Counted from the stretch's first letter, positions 7,228-16,009 are shown. The stretch is DNA of 39,205 bases from Gemmatimonadota bacterium (GCA_025358055.1 JANYKV010000162.1:1-39205), one strand, 5' to 3'. Numbers and translations: made by a program. The notes: generated by a model from the letters alone, not told the origin.

Positions 7228-9762
7228 ATGCACTCCTTCCGATTCTTGTCGCCGGTCGTCGGCTGTTTACCGCTCCTTGTTAGCTGCTCGCAGGCCGATC
7301 GCACGGGCTCGCTCGACCCAAGCCAGACTCTCTCCTCCGTGATTCTGACGCCCGACAGCGTGAGTCTCGACTCGAGTTCCACGCAGCAATTCTCCGCCGT
7401 CACGACGATGGCCGATGGGTCGTCTGGCCAGGTCGTCGTCACCTACAGGGGCACTGGTGGAACCATCACCGCGTCCGGTCTCTTTCAAGCCGGCCTCATG
7501 CCCGGGTCCTATCTCGTGGTCGCATCGGCCACGGCTGGTGGCCGCTCCGTTGCCGACTCGAGTGTTGTGACGATCGCGGCGCCTCCAACCGCGCTCGCGG
7601 TGGCGCGGCTGACCGTGAGCCCGGACACCGCTCGCCTCTCGCCGGGCGTCGTGCAAGCCTTTCATGCCACCGGCGTTCGCTCCGATGGGACCACGCAACC
7701 AGCGGAAGTGAAGTGGACTGCCACGGGCGGCATCATCCTGCAGAACGGGCAGTACACGGCGGGGACCACGCCGGGGACTTACTCCGTGATCGCGTCGCTG
7801 CCATCGCGACCGGTGTCCGACACCGCTGTAGTGATCATTCTCCTTCCCCTACCGCCGCCTCCGGTCCTCCGGTCGGTGCATTTGCAGCCCGACTCGATCG
7901 CGTTGATGTCCGGCGCGACGCAACAATTCACGACGACCGGACTCTACAGCGACGGATCCTCAGGCCCCGTGTCCGTGAGCTACATGCCAACCGGAGGTAC
8001 CATCAGTGCCGCGGGCCTCTACACGGCGGGGACGACGGCCGGCGTCTTCCGCGTTATTGCCCAAGTGACGGCGGGGACGCTCGCGGATACCTCCCTCGTC
8101 CGCATTTCTGTGGCGCCTCCTCCGCCGCCGACCCTCGTTTCGATCGAGCTCACGCCGAATACCGCCACGGTGTCGGCTGGTGCGACCGCTCAGTTCGCGG
8201 TCGTCGGCAGACGGAGCGACGGGAGCACTGGTCCGGTGAGCGTAGCCTACACGGCCACCGGCGGGTCGATCAATGCGGCGGGGCTCTTTACCGCTGGCAA
8301 CCTTGCCGGGAACTTCAAAGTGGTGGCGAACCTGGCGAGTGGGTCTTTGGCGGATACATCGCTCGTGACCGTCACGGTGCCGCCTCCGACGCTGGTTTCC
8401 ATTGACCTCACCCCAAACTCCGTAGCGCTACAGGCAGGTGCCACGCAGCAGTTTAGCGTGATTGGCAAGCGGAGTGATGGGAGCACGGGTTCCGTCAACG
8501 TGACCTTCTCAGCCACCGGGGGCACGATCAGCTCCACCGGAGCGTACACCGCGGGAAGTGCAGCTGGATCCTTTTCAGTGATCGCGAAGCAGGTCGGCGG
8601 ACTGCTCGCCGATACATCACTCGTGATCGTGACAGTGCCGCCTCCGACCTTGGTGTCCATCGATCTCACACCGAATGCCGTTTCCATCGCGGCGGGTGCC
8701 TCGCAGCAATTCAGCGTCGTGGGCAAACTCAGCGACGGCACGACTCAGGCCGTCAGCGTCAACTACGTCGCGACCGGCGGCACGATCGGCTCCGGCGGGC
8801 TCTACATTGCGGGTGTCTCCAGCGGCTCCTTCACGGTGATCGCGACGCTCGTAGGCGGATCGCTGGCGGATACAGCACAGGTGGCTGTTACGACCACACC
8901 CGGGCCGGGGTTTGGGTTGAACGCGGATCTTCAAGGACGGTCCGTCTACCCGGCCAACAACTCGTGGAATACTCCAATCGATACGGCTCAGGTGGACCCT
9001 TCCTCCGCGGCCATCATCGCCGCCATCGGTCTCGCCAAATCGCTGCATCCTGACTTCGGAGCCAATTACAATGGTGGGCCCTTCGGCATTCCATATGTCG
9101 TCGTCCCGGGCAGCCAATCAAAATTCCCGGTGTCGTTCCAGTACGCCTCCGAGAGTGACGCGGGTCCGTACCCCATTCCGCCGAACCCGCCGATCGAACC
9201 GGGTTCGGATCGACACTTGTTGATGATCGATGGTGACAATTGGAAATTATATGAGTTGTTCGCGCTGAATTCGAGCGCGGGCCTCTGGGATGCGGGCAGT
9301 GGTGCCATCTGGGACCTGGCGTCCAACTCGCTTAGGCCGGCCGGATGGACCTCGGCAGACGCGGCCGGGTTGCCGATTCTACCCGGCTTAGTGCGCTACG
9401 ATGAAGTCGTGACCCACGGCGCGATCAATCACGCGCTCCGCTTTACCGTCAGTATCTCGCGGGAGGCTTATGTCTACCCAGCCCGGCACTGGGCCAGCAG
9501 CAATACCAGCGTAACGCGCCCTCCGATGGGGATGCGGGTTCGGCTCAAGGCGAGCTTCGACATCACGCCATATCCACCGCATGTGCAAGTGATTCTCCGA
9601 GCGCTCAAGACGTACGGCATGATGGTGGCCGACAACGGTAGCGACTGGTTTCTCTCAGGAACGGCGGATGCCCGGTGGGATGACAATGAGATGAACACGC
9701 TCAAACAGCTGAAAGGCAGTGATTTCGAGGTGGTCCAGATGGGTACGATCGTCCACCCTTGA
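7228..9762 (+). CDS. Secreted lipoprotein: six Ig-like (Big_2-type) repeats plus uncharacterised C-terminal domain
   Basis: About 844 residues from ATG 7228 (a TTG lies 9 nt upstream). A signal peptide ends in the lipobox LVSC (Cys20), so a lipid-anchored envelope protein is expected. Six repeats of about 86 residues begin near residues 35, 125, 214, 301, 387 and 473, each with an LTP-(N/D) strand, QQF, SDG(S/T)T, ATGGTI, (L/Y)YTAG and LADTSLV, separated by Pro-rich linkers; this is the bacterial Ig-like fold used as a spacer or adhesin stalk. Residues about 560-844 form one domain with HPDFG, GIPYVVVPG, PYPIPPNPPIE, RPAGWTSADAAGLPILPG, HALRFTV, YPARHWAS, PPMGMRVRLKASFDI and VADNGSDWFLSG. I recognise this domain as recurrent in secreted proteins but know no function for it. 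The gene is convergent with a small lipoprotein gene. Confidence 0.85.
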   Translation: MHSFRFLSPVVGCLPLLVSCSQADRTGSLDPSQTLSSVILTPDSVSLDSSSTQQFSAVTTMADGSSGQVVVTYRGTGGTITASGLFQAGLMPGSYLVVASATAGGRSVADSSVVTIAAPPTALAVARLTVSPDTARLSPGVVQAFHATGVRSDGTTQPAEVKWTATGGIILQNGQYTAGTTPGTYSVIASLPSRPVSDTAVVIILLPLPPPPVLRSVHLQPDSIALMSGATQQFTTTGLYSDGSSGPVSVSYMPTGGTISAAGLYTAGTTAGVFRVIAQVTAGTLADTSLVRISVAPPPPPTLVSIELTPNTATVSAGATAQFAVVGRRSDGSTGPVSVAYTATGGSINAAGLFTAGNLAGNFKVVANLASGSLADTSLVTVTVPPPTLVSIDLTPNSVALQAGATQQFSVIGKRSDGSTGSVNVTFSATGGTISSTGAYTAGSAAGSFSVIAKQVGGLLADTSLVIVTVPPPTLVSIDLTPNAVSIAAGASQQFSVVGKLSDGTTQAVSVNYVATGGTIGSGGLYIAGVSSGSFTVIATLVGGSLADTAQVAVTTTPGPGFGLNADLQGRSVYPANNSWNTPIDTAQVDPSSAAIIAAIGLAKSLHPDFGANYNGGPFGIPYVVVPGSQSKFPVSFQYASESDAGPYPIPPNPPIEPGSDRHLLMIDGDNWKLYELFALNSSAGLWDAGSGAIWDLASNSLRPAGWTSADAAGLPILPGLVRYDEVVTHGAINHALRFTVSISREAYVYPARHWASSNTSVTRPPMGMRVRLKASFDITPYPPHVQVILRALKTYGMMVADNGSDWFLSGTADARWDDNEMNTLKQLKGSDFEVVQMGTIVHP

Positions 9763-9829
9763 GCGGGAAAACCGTCGCGATGTTGAATTCATGCAACACC
9801 CGGAAACCAACAATCCTTTCGACCTCGCC

Positions 9830-10303
9830 TCAGTCCCCGATTGGCATTCCGGACCCTTGTCCAGTGCCGCCATCCCACGAGGCCCAAGTCAGATGGCAGC
9901 GTGTGGAAAAGTATTCAGGGGGGTGCCCCGCAGCGTCGAGAAGGTGGTGTAGCATTTCATGACGGATGACCATCTCGTGTTGCAAGTAGCTCCCAGCGAT
10001 CACGATCCGCACGTGATTTCCCCGTCGTTCCCACATCCCGACCTTTTCCCCATTGCTCGTGGCGAATTGGCTCACGTTCGGAACGACAAACCACTCAATA
10101 GGTTCCATCCTTCCGTCCACTCCGCTACATTTCACGGTCTTCGCAAACCAGGCCTCATAATTTGCTGGTACGAACAGGAGGGGGACAGCTCCGTTGGGGA
10201 CCGTCGGAGGCGATGGATCGATGATCGAGCACCCGAAAGCGAACACCAGCAGAGGAAGCACAGCCAGACTGAACTTCGGCAGTGGTGACTTTTCCACATG
10301 CAA
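9830..10303 (-). CDS. Small lipoprotein with HExxHH putative metallopeptidase motif
   Basis: The 157-residue protein has a short signal peptide ending in the lipobox FAFGC (Cys25), so it should be a lipid-anchored envelope protein. The region 112-137 holds RHEMLHHLLDAAGHPP: His115, Glu116 and His119 form an HExxH zinc-peptidase signature, with His120 and His127 as possible extra ligands; the spacing is not that of metzincins (HExxHxxGxxH). Two further cysteines (59 and 136) could form a disulfide. No family is recognised and the body is very short for a peptidase, so activity is an inference. It is convergent with the Ig-repeat lipoprotein, 67 nt away, and followed upstream by a gene-poor stretch. 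Confidence 0.75.
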   Translation of the reverse strand: MHVEKSPLPKFSLAVLPLLVFAFGCSIIDPSPPTVPNGAVPLLFVPANYEAWFAKTVKCSGVDGRMEPIEWFVVPNVSQFATSNGEKVGMWERRGNHVRIVIAGSYLQHEMVIRHEMLHHLLDAAGHPPEYFSTRCHLTWASWDGGTGQGSGMPIGD

Positions 10304-10935
10304 CTCCGCGATGGTAACGCTACGGGATGTTGAAATCTGGCAATCGCTTGGGACGCGCAGCTGTCAGCTATTCTGACTGTATAAGAAGCGAATAGTATGC
10401 CAGTTGTCCCATCGGGGCGTTAGACCGTTCCGCGCCTGTTGGCCTCCTTTGCCCCGTTGGGCTGAACGAATTCGAGTTCCATCGCCCGACCCGCTGGAAG
10501 GGTCCTCCGGGTCTGGAAAAGGCGCGCTGGCTCACTCCGAATCTGATTGAGGTCTCCTCGCTCAACGCGCCGTGGTTTGGTATGCCGTGTTGGGGGGGGG
10601 TCGCGCACCTTGGCGTTGAAGTCGGCTGCGGGCCAGCGCTCCCCGCAGACGCGCTCGGAATCGAGAAGTCCGACGATCAGTTCGGAGGGGTCCGAGTCTT
10701 CAGGCATCCTGCCGCGTGGCCAGGGGTGTCCGAAGTCTTCGAAGTTCCAAGCCTCCGCCATCAGCCCAAAGAAACCGCGCCGAAAAGAAACCCTTGCTTG
10801 CCGAGTTGACGTTCCCAGGTGACCGACCCGTCGGTCCTGGTGTAGCTAAGCGCGGCGGAACCATCACTCTTTCTCTTGGTTCGAATGACCAGGCCGGGCA
10901 GGAGTAGAGTCCCGGCTGCAGGGGGCCACCCGGCG
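10304..10935. other. 632-bp stretch without a supportable gene
   Basis: The part next to 10303 (about 10304-10400) probably holds the promoter of the small lipoprotein gene. A 113-codon open frame runs on the minus strand from 10761 to 10420, but its product is Arg/Pro-rich, has no recognisable motif, no ribosome-binding site and contains a run of nine G/C bases near 10590; I do not call it a gene. The region may hold decayed sequence. No repeat, tRNA or element end was seen. Confidence 0.5.
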
Positions 10936-12093
10936 CTACTTGCGATGTTGGAGCATGAGGTCGGTGGCCCGGTTCACGATCTTGACCAAATACGGATGCG
11001 CCCGGTTTCCGTTGCTCAGCAACACGATACCGACGCGCTGGTCCACATTCCCATGGACGAAGGCGGTATAGCCGGGGACGCTCCCACTGTGGCCGATGTA
11101 CCGGTCGCCCCCCTTTTTCATGGTCCACCAGGTGAGCCCGTAACCGGTGCTGTCGTTTCCCCAACCACCGGCCTCAGGGCCCATGAAGCGATCGTACTGG
11201 CGGGTTTGCATCTGGCGGACCGTTTCCTCTTTGAGGAAACGGTGGCCACGAAAGACTCCGCCATTCAGGTTGAGGATCAGCCAATTGGCTTGGTCGAGAA
11301 CAGTGCCATACACGATGCCCGCCGGCCACACCTCGGCCCGGAGGCGGAGCGCCGGGACCGGACGACCGGTAGCGCTGTCCGTATCGTAGGGCTCGGCCAG
11401 GCGCTCATCCATCTCGGGGGTCGGATTGAACTCGGTGCTCGTCATCTCGAGCGGTCCCCAGATGTTTTTTCGTATGTACGTCTTATAGTCGACACCGGAG
11501 AACTTCTGGACCAAGTATCCCACTAGGCTATAGGCCAGGTTCGAATAGCGCACCGAATCCAGCGGTGGGGAGATCACTCCCAAGTCCCGCTTCAGGTACT
11601 CCAGGAGTGGCGGCGGTGCGGAGTCGCCCCAGAGGCGGTACGGGCCGAAGGCGCCTGGAAGGCCACTTGTATGGGTCAGGAGGTGTCGGAACGTGACCGG
11701 TTTGGCCTTGACCTCGTTCCGAATTTGGAATTCTGAGAGGTACCGGTTGACCGGGTCGTCCAGTTGAAATTTCCCCTGTTCCATCTGTTGGAGCAGGGCG
11801 ATGGTGGACATTGCCTTGAAGGTCGATCCGATCAGGTACACCGTGTTTGGCACGGCCGGGGTTCGGCTCCACAGATTGGCGAAGCCGAAGGCTCCGGTCC
11901 ACACCACCGAGTCACCGATGACGAGGGCGGCGGTGAGCGATGGAATTTTTCCGTCGATCATCTGGCGCTGGATCTCCGGTTCCAGGTCTCGCACGACCGC
12001 GGTGAGGTCGATCCGTTGGGCGAGAGCCAGGTTGGCGAACCCACTCGACAGCAAGAGTGCCAGAAGCGCCCGGCTACTGATTCGGTACCACAT
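10936..12093 (-). CDS. Secreted serine hydrolase, beta-lactamase class C/penicillin-binding-protein fold
   Basis: The 385-residue protein has a signal peptide with a likely cut after LALA (residue 25), so it acts in the periplasm or outside. The three active-site elements of PF00144 are present: S90-T-F-K93 (nucleophile and general base), Y183-S-N185, and H335-S-G337 in place of KTG. The family covers class C beta-lactamases, D-aminopeptidases, esterases and PBP4*-like proteins; the HSG third motif is commoner in esterase/peptidase members than in true AmpC. The segment RHLLTHTSGLPG is the usual fold marker. It is divergent from the anchored metal-site protein gene with a 216-bp gap. Substrate unknown; resistance is not implied. 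Confidence 0.9.
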   Translation of the reverse strand: MWYRISSRALLALLLSSGFANLALAQRIDLTAVVRDLEPEIQRQMIDGKIPSLTAALVIGDSVVWTGAFGFANLWSRTPAVPNTVYLIGSTFKAMSTIALLQQMEQGKFQLDDPVNRYLSEFQIRNEVKAKPVTFRHLLTHTSGLPGAFGPYRLWGDSAPPPLLEYLKRDLGVISPPLDSVRYSNLAYSLVGYLVQKFSGVDYKTYIRKNIWGPLEMTSTEFNPTPEMDERLAEPYDTDSATGRPVPALRLRAEVWPAGIVYGTVLDQANWLILNLNGGVFRGHRFLKEETVRQMQTRQYDRFMGPEAGGWGNDSTGYGLTWWTMKKGGDRYIGHSGSVPGYTAFVHGNVDQRVGIVLLSNGNRAHPYLVKIVNRATDLMLQHRK

Positions 12094-12309
12094 TGGTGAC
12101 TCGATGGGCTAAGGTATGAACGGCTGGACGGATGCAAACATAACATGCTCACGCGTGGTCTTTGGCGAGGGGTCATTCGAGGCGGCACAATCGTGCCGGG
12201 ATAATTTTCTCGGATGGGCGACGGCCGCGTGGTCGTAGGCGCTTTGGGGCGGCTGAGCCTCCGGGTGATCAAAACTTTCGGTCGAATAAAATCTCAAGTG
12301 AAATGGATC

Positions 12310-13146
12310 ATGGGCACACTCTTTGGAACCAGAATCAGGCGGGCATTGACGTGCCTTGTTGTACTCGGCGTCGTCGCTGCCGTGGTACCCCCATTGGCGC
12401 TTTGGTATTACGACGGCCCTCGCACCAGTCGCACCAGCGATGGATACTACGCAACCTTCCTCCGGCACGAGGGCGAGCAGTCCATCCAGCTCTCCCGCTT
12501 CCCAGCGGACGCGGATCCGACCGGAAGCGAGCTCCAGGCGGTCGCCAAGCTACTCGCCGAAACGACCGAGCATTCGAAATCATTCGCCGACTATGGGTGG
12601 GCCTCCACCGAGGGCGGTTATCGAATTTCGAATACTGGTATCCTCGGGCGTCCCAATGCTCCATTTCACCATCTGTTCAATCCCGACTACATGGCCGATG
12701 GGAAAACTCTGGATCCTTCCCGCCCGGAAAGCCTGATGTTTTATCGAACGGACCTCGGGATGACGCTCGTCGGAATCATGTATATGATGCCGCCCGGTCA
12801 GCATGGGCCACAGCCCGGAGGACGACTGACCCAATGGCACTACCATCCGGTCGTCGAGTTCTGCATGGACTCGCTGGGAGTGCCACGAGTCAAGGCCAAA
12901 AGGGGAGTGCGGGGTGGCTGCCCGGTTGGGCTGTCAAACGGCCCGATGCCGGAGATGATGCACGTCTGGTTGGTCGACAACCCATATGGCGCATTCGGAC
13001 ATCGGATGGCGCTACCCGTAGCGTCCGACCACATGGACAGGCCCACGGACATGCCGATGAACATGCCGGTCCACGAGCACGGGCACCCTCATCCGTACCG
13101 AGAGTTCGTCCATCGGGCCCAACTCTGGTTGCGTTCGCAGTTCTAG
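12310..13146 (+). CDS. Membrane-anchored protein with WHxH/Cys/Cys/His pattern and His/Met-rich tail; function unknown
   Basis: The start is uncertain: ATG 12310 gives 278 residues and places a basic segment and a membrane anchor (about residues 10-30) at the N-terminus; GTG 12298 or ATG 12214 in frame are alternatives and none has a good ribosome-binding site. The soluble part holds GPQPGG-LTQWHYHPVVEFC, a second Cys, and PEMMHVW. His177, His179, Cys185, Cys204 and His218 are good candidates for a metal site, and I have the impression of similar unnamed proteins in actinobacteria and other soil bacteria. The tail (about 235-262) is rich in His and Met (DMPMNMPVHEHGHPHP), which would suit copper binding. 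The role is inferred only; no copper gene is adjacent. Confidence 0.65.
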   Translation: MGTLFGTRIRRALTCLVVLGVVAAVVPPLALWYYDGPRTSRTSDGYYATFLRHEGEQSIQLSRFPADADPTGSELQAVAKLLAETTEHSKSFADYGWASTEGGYRISNTGILGRPNAPFHHLFNPDYMADGKTLDPSRPESLMFYRTDLGMTLVGIMYMMPPGQHGPQPGGRLTQWHYHPVVEFCMDSLGVPRVKAKRGVRGGCPVGLSNGPMPEMMHVWLVDNPYGAFGHRMALPVASDHMDRPTDMPMNMPVHEHGHPHPYREFVHRAQLWLRSQF

Positions 13147-13280
13147 ACCGAGGTCTCGCGCCCCCTAACGGAACCTTTATACACCCCGCGGTGCGATCGA
13201 GTCGATCCGGTCGTGTCCGCGAATGGAATCCAAGGCGACGACCTTGACAAGCCCCATTTGTTGGGTGAACATAGCCTCGC

Positions 13281-13311
13281 AGAACCCTCCGCGAAGGCGG
13301 CAGGAGGTTCT
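13281..13311. other. Inverted repeat upstream of the methyltransferase gene
   Basis: AGAACCCTCC at 13281-13290 pairs with GGAGGTTCT at 13303-13311 with one bulged C, around a loop that contains a further short GC pairing. It lies 21 nt before the start codon. It could be a leader hairpin or the end of the preceding transcript; no U-run follows. Confidence 0.3.
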
Positions 13312-13332
13312 CCAGAGGCGCAACGGAGTTGA

Positions 13333-14022
13333 ATGACCGATACCCGTTTCGGATTAAGCGATTGGACCACCCACTGGTCCAGCCAGAATCAGGCGAGCGT
13401 GTCCCAGCGATTCTTCAGTTGGTATCGCAAAGCCGTCTTCGCTCGGACCGTGGCCTACTTCGCGAATCGGTATTTCGCGGCTCGCGGAGTGTTTCTCGAG
13501 GCCGGGTCGGGCACCTCGGAGACCTCAGGACGGATCGACAAATCGATGGGCCGGGTGCTCGTCGCCTGCGATTTTGTGCGTTCAGTGCTCACCCAGTGTC
13601 ATCCGATCATGGATGTTCGCGCAGCGGCCGACATCTTCCGGCTTCCATTGGCCGACAACACGCTCGATGGGGTGTGGAACGTCGGCGTCATGGAACATTT
13701 TCTTCACCCCGACATCGACCGGATCCTTTCGGAACTTCGACGGGTTCTCAAGCCTGGTGGGGTGATCATCCTGCTGTGGCCGGCCACCGACTCCTTGCCC
13801 CAGAAGGGGCTTCGATTGGTGGAGTGGTTCGTCAACAGGCGGGGGAGGGCTCCCAAGTTCAGGTTCCATCCCGACGAGATCTCCAAGCTGCGTTCTTCGG
13901 CCGAAGGTCGAGAGATTTTGATTCGAAACGGGCTGGAGCTGATCACGGTCGATTGGGGGCTTCGCAGCCTCATGGCCTTCAAGACTGTAGTGGGGAGGAA
14001 GGCAATCGGACAACCAACCTGA
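13333..14022 (+). CDS. Class I SAM-dependent methyltransferase (Methyltransf_11-like)
   Basis: The 229-residue cytoplasmic protein carries a Rossmann-type methyltransferase core: motif I as VFLEAGSGTSETSG (about residues 53-66), a candidate acidic ribose-binding Asp in LVACD (about residue 80), the DIFRLPLADNTLDGVWNVGVMEH strand/loop, and the post-motif RRVLKPGGVIILLWP. The substrate cannot be deduced; the closest pattern is of methyltransferases acting on small molecules or glycan carriers. ATG 13333 is preceded by CGGAGTT, an acceptable ribosome-binding site. Its stop codon ends one base before the 3' end of a convergent tRNA-Ser. Confidence 0.88.
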   Translation: MTDTRFGLSDWTTHWSSQNQASVSQRFFSWYRKAVFARTVAYFANRYFAARGVFLEAGSGTSETSGRIDKSMGRVLVACDFVRSVLTQCHPIMDVRAAADIFRLPLADNTLDGVWNVGVMEHFLHPDIDRILSELRRVLKPGGVIILLWPATDSLPQKGLRLVEWFVNRRGRAPKFRFHPDEISKLRSSAEGREILIRNGLELITVDWGLRSLMAFKTVVGRKAIGQPT

Positions 14023-14023
14023 A

Positions 14024-14110
14024 CGGCGTGGGTGAGATTCGAACTCACGGAACCCTTTCGGGTTCGCCGGTTTTCAAGACCGGTGCATTCAACCGCTCTG
14101 CCACCACGCC
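14024..14110 (-). tRNA. tRNA-Ser, anticodon UGA
   Basis: On the minus strand the acceptor arms GGCGTGG and CCACGCC pair and are followed by discriminator G. The anticodon loop CTTGAAA contains TGA (plus-strand 14074-14076). A long variable arm (GAACCCGAAAGGGTTC) and a GTGAG-TTCGAAT-CTCAC T arm make it a class II serine tRNA. CCA is not encoded. It decodes UCN codons. It lies 25 nt after the orphan permease gene and may be processed from that long transcript. Confidence 0.97.
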
Positions 14111-14135
14111 CAACGTCTCCAAACGATACCTATTT

Positions 14136-15992
14136 TCAGCCTTTGGTAGTACTGAGCAGCCCGGCCGGCGTCATTCGCATGACGCGCCAGATTGGAGTGA
14201 GCACCGCGACCAGCGTGACGCCCATGAGAAGCGCCGAATAGTTGAGCACACTCGTGGTATCCCAGGGAGGGAGCCCGAGAATCGCGCTCGTGAGGACATC
14301 CCAGAGGCTCGGGCCAAGCCACACGCCGAGAAGGAGCCCGAGGAATCCCGCCAGCATTCCGCGCAGCGCGGTCCGGCCGATGAGCCGTCGACGGGTCGCG
14401 CCAACCGCACGTTGGAGGCCCAGGGTCGGTAGCTGCCACAGCACCCAAAGACGCAGGAGCGCGAACGTACCGACCACCGCGAGGAGCGTCAGGGCCCAGC
14501 CTTCGATTCGGAACCACCGACCGAACCAACGGAGGGGCTCGGTTTGGCTCGCGCGCATCGTCGTTTCATTCTGTTGGAGGATGGCGGTTGGTGTGACTCC
14601 CGCACGGGCGACGATGGCCTCGATCACCTTCGGGTATGCTGCGTTGCCGTCGCGAGCGCGGATCATGACTTCCGCGGCCTGGGGAGGATGCTGGAGGATG
14701 CTGAGATAGACGTCGAATGGTGGTTGCGTGCCGGCTCCGAAACCGACGGCTGGTGGCCCGTCGACCACACCAACGACGGTGTACCACTCGTCGCTGCCGA
14801 GGGCTACTTTGATTCTCCGTCCCACGGCGTCCCCACCTTGGAAGTGGCGATTGGCGAGCGGACGGTTGACGATCGCCACGCGTGGCGCATTCCACCGATC
14901 GTCCGCCGAAAAATTCCGGCCCGCAACGATGCGTGCGCCCATGGTGGTGAAAGTGTCTTCGCTCACCAGGTGATGGGTCACCGAGACGTAGTGCCACTTG
15001 AGAAAAATGCCGCCACCGGCGCACATGCCGCACTCCGTGGTGGCATCCGCGGTCGTGCCCAGGCCGATATGCGTACCGGGGCTCGCGAGGCTCGCGGTAT
15101 CGAAGGACAAATCGTGGTGAAGGTCCTGCAGTAGAGCGTGATAGTGCGCCGCGCGCGCCGCGGGCGACGCATTGGCGAGGGTAAATCGAAACAGGTGTCC
15201 CTGCGGTTGGTTGGTGAGATCGGTGGCGGTGAGCTGCGGCGCCCGCCGAGCAATGAGCCCGCCGGAAGACAGCACGAGGAGGCTCAAGGCAAGCTGGAGA
15301 CCCACCAGATGGAGGTGGAGAGAGGGACCGCTCGATTCAGCGAGACGACGCTTCCACACCGCGCCAAGGGAGAAGAATCCCCCAACCGCGATGCAGCCCA
15401 CCACGGCTCCCACGACCACCAGGCTAGGCAGCGTCCCACCCCGGGCCAGAACGCCGGGCCAACTCAGTGTCGCGAGCCAGATTCCGCCGCCGCCGAGCAC
15501 CAGGCCCAGGACCAACACCACGAGCCCCACCGATCCACTCTCGAGGAGCGCACCCCATACAATCGCTCGGCGCGACGCTCCGACCGACCGGCGTACCGTG
15601 ATCTCCTCCCCTCGCTGTCCAGCGCGCACCGCCGACACGGCGAAGATCGTAAGCACGGCTAGGCCCACCAACGCAGCTGCGGTAAAGAGCAGTGCGCCGA
15701 ACATGGTGTCGAGGCCCGCGCTCTGGGCGGCGCTCACCCCAACGACGGGGCCCGTCCACGTGAGCCCCCAGTCTTCACCGAACGGCGGGGGAAAAGAAAG
15801 TCGGGTGCCGAGCGAGCCGTCGGCGGCGCGGAAAGCGAGCGATGCCAGTGGAAGTGCGGCCGCGACCGCGAGAGCACCGATGCCGAGGACGAAGCTAGCG
15901 GTGCCCGCATACATGTGGAGATTGGCCCGGGCGGTGAGCCACCCGCCGTGAAGTGCCGTACGATGATGCCGCGCTCTGGAGGAGGGTGCCAC
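14136..15992 (-). CDS. MacB/FtsX-like ABC permease, short ADOP-type, no ATPase partner
   Basis: The 618-residue membrane protein starts at GTG 15992, supported by GAAGGAGG 10 bases upstream. It has an N-terminal TM segment (about 30-55), a first FtsX block with the EITVRRSVGASRRAIVWG loop (about residues 110-235), a periplasmic MacB_PCD-like domain (about 250-480) containing a CGMC pair, and a second FtsX block with LGLQRAVGATRRRLIGR (about 505-615). This is the plan of acidobacterial duplicated orphan permeases, but these usually have about 800 residues with a large first periplasmic domain, which is reduced here. No ATPase gene is within the window. Transport, lipoprotein release or mechanotransmission is inferred. 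It follows the DUF2723 gene by 17 nt. Confidence 0.85.
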   Translation of the reverse strand: MAPSSRARHHRTALHGGWLTARANLHMYAGTASFVLGIGALAVAAALPLASLAFRAADGSLGTRLSFPPPFGEDWGLTWTGPVVGVSAAQSAGLDTMFGALLFTAAALVGLAVLTIFAVSAVRAGQRGEEITVRRSVGASRRAIVWGALLESGSVGLVVLVLGLVLGGGGIWLATLSWPGVLARGGTLPSLVVVGAVVGCIAVGGFFSLGAVWKRRLAESSGPSLHLHLVGLQLALSLLVLSSGGLIARRAPQLTATDLTNQPQGHLFRFTLANASPAARAAHYHALLQDLHHDLSFDTASLASPGTHIGLGTTADATTECGMCAGGGIFLKWHYVSVTHHLVSEDTFTTMGARIVAGRNFSADDRWNAPRVAIVNRPLANRHFQGGDAVGRRIKVALGSDEWYTVVGVVDGPPAVGFGAGTQPPFDVYLSILQHPPQAAEVMIRARDGNAAYPKVIEAIVARAGVTPTAILQQNETTMRASQTEPLRWFGRWFRIEGWALTLLAVVGTFALLRLWVLWQLPTLGLQRAVGATRRRLIGRTALRGMLAGFLGLLLGVWLGPSLWDVLTSAILGLPPWDTTSVLNYSALLMGVTLVAVLTPIWRVMRMTPAGLLSTTKG

Positions 15993-16009
15993 GGTGGGAT
16001 TGCCTCCTT

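Noticed and set aside
13329..14432. Open frame whose product contains EIRTHGTLSGSPVFKTGAF
   Set aside because: That peptide is a translation of the tRNA-Ser(UGA) and the frame overlaps the methyltransferase and permease genes.
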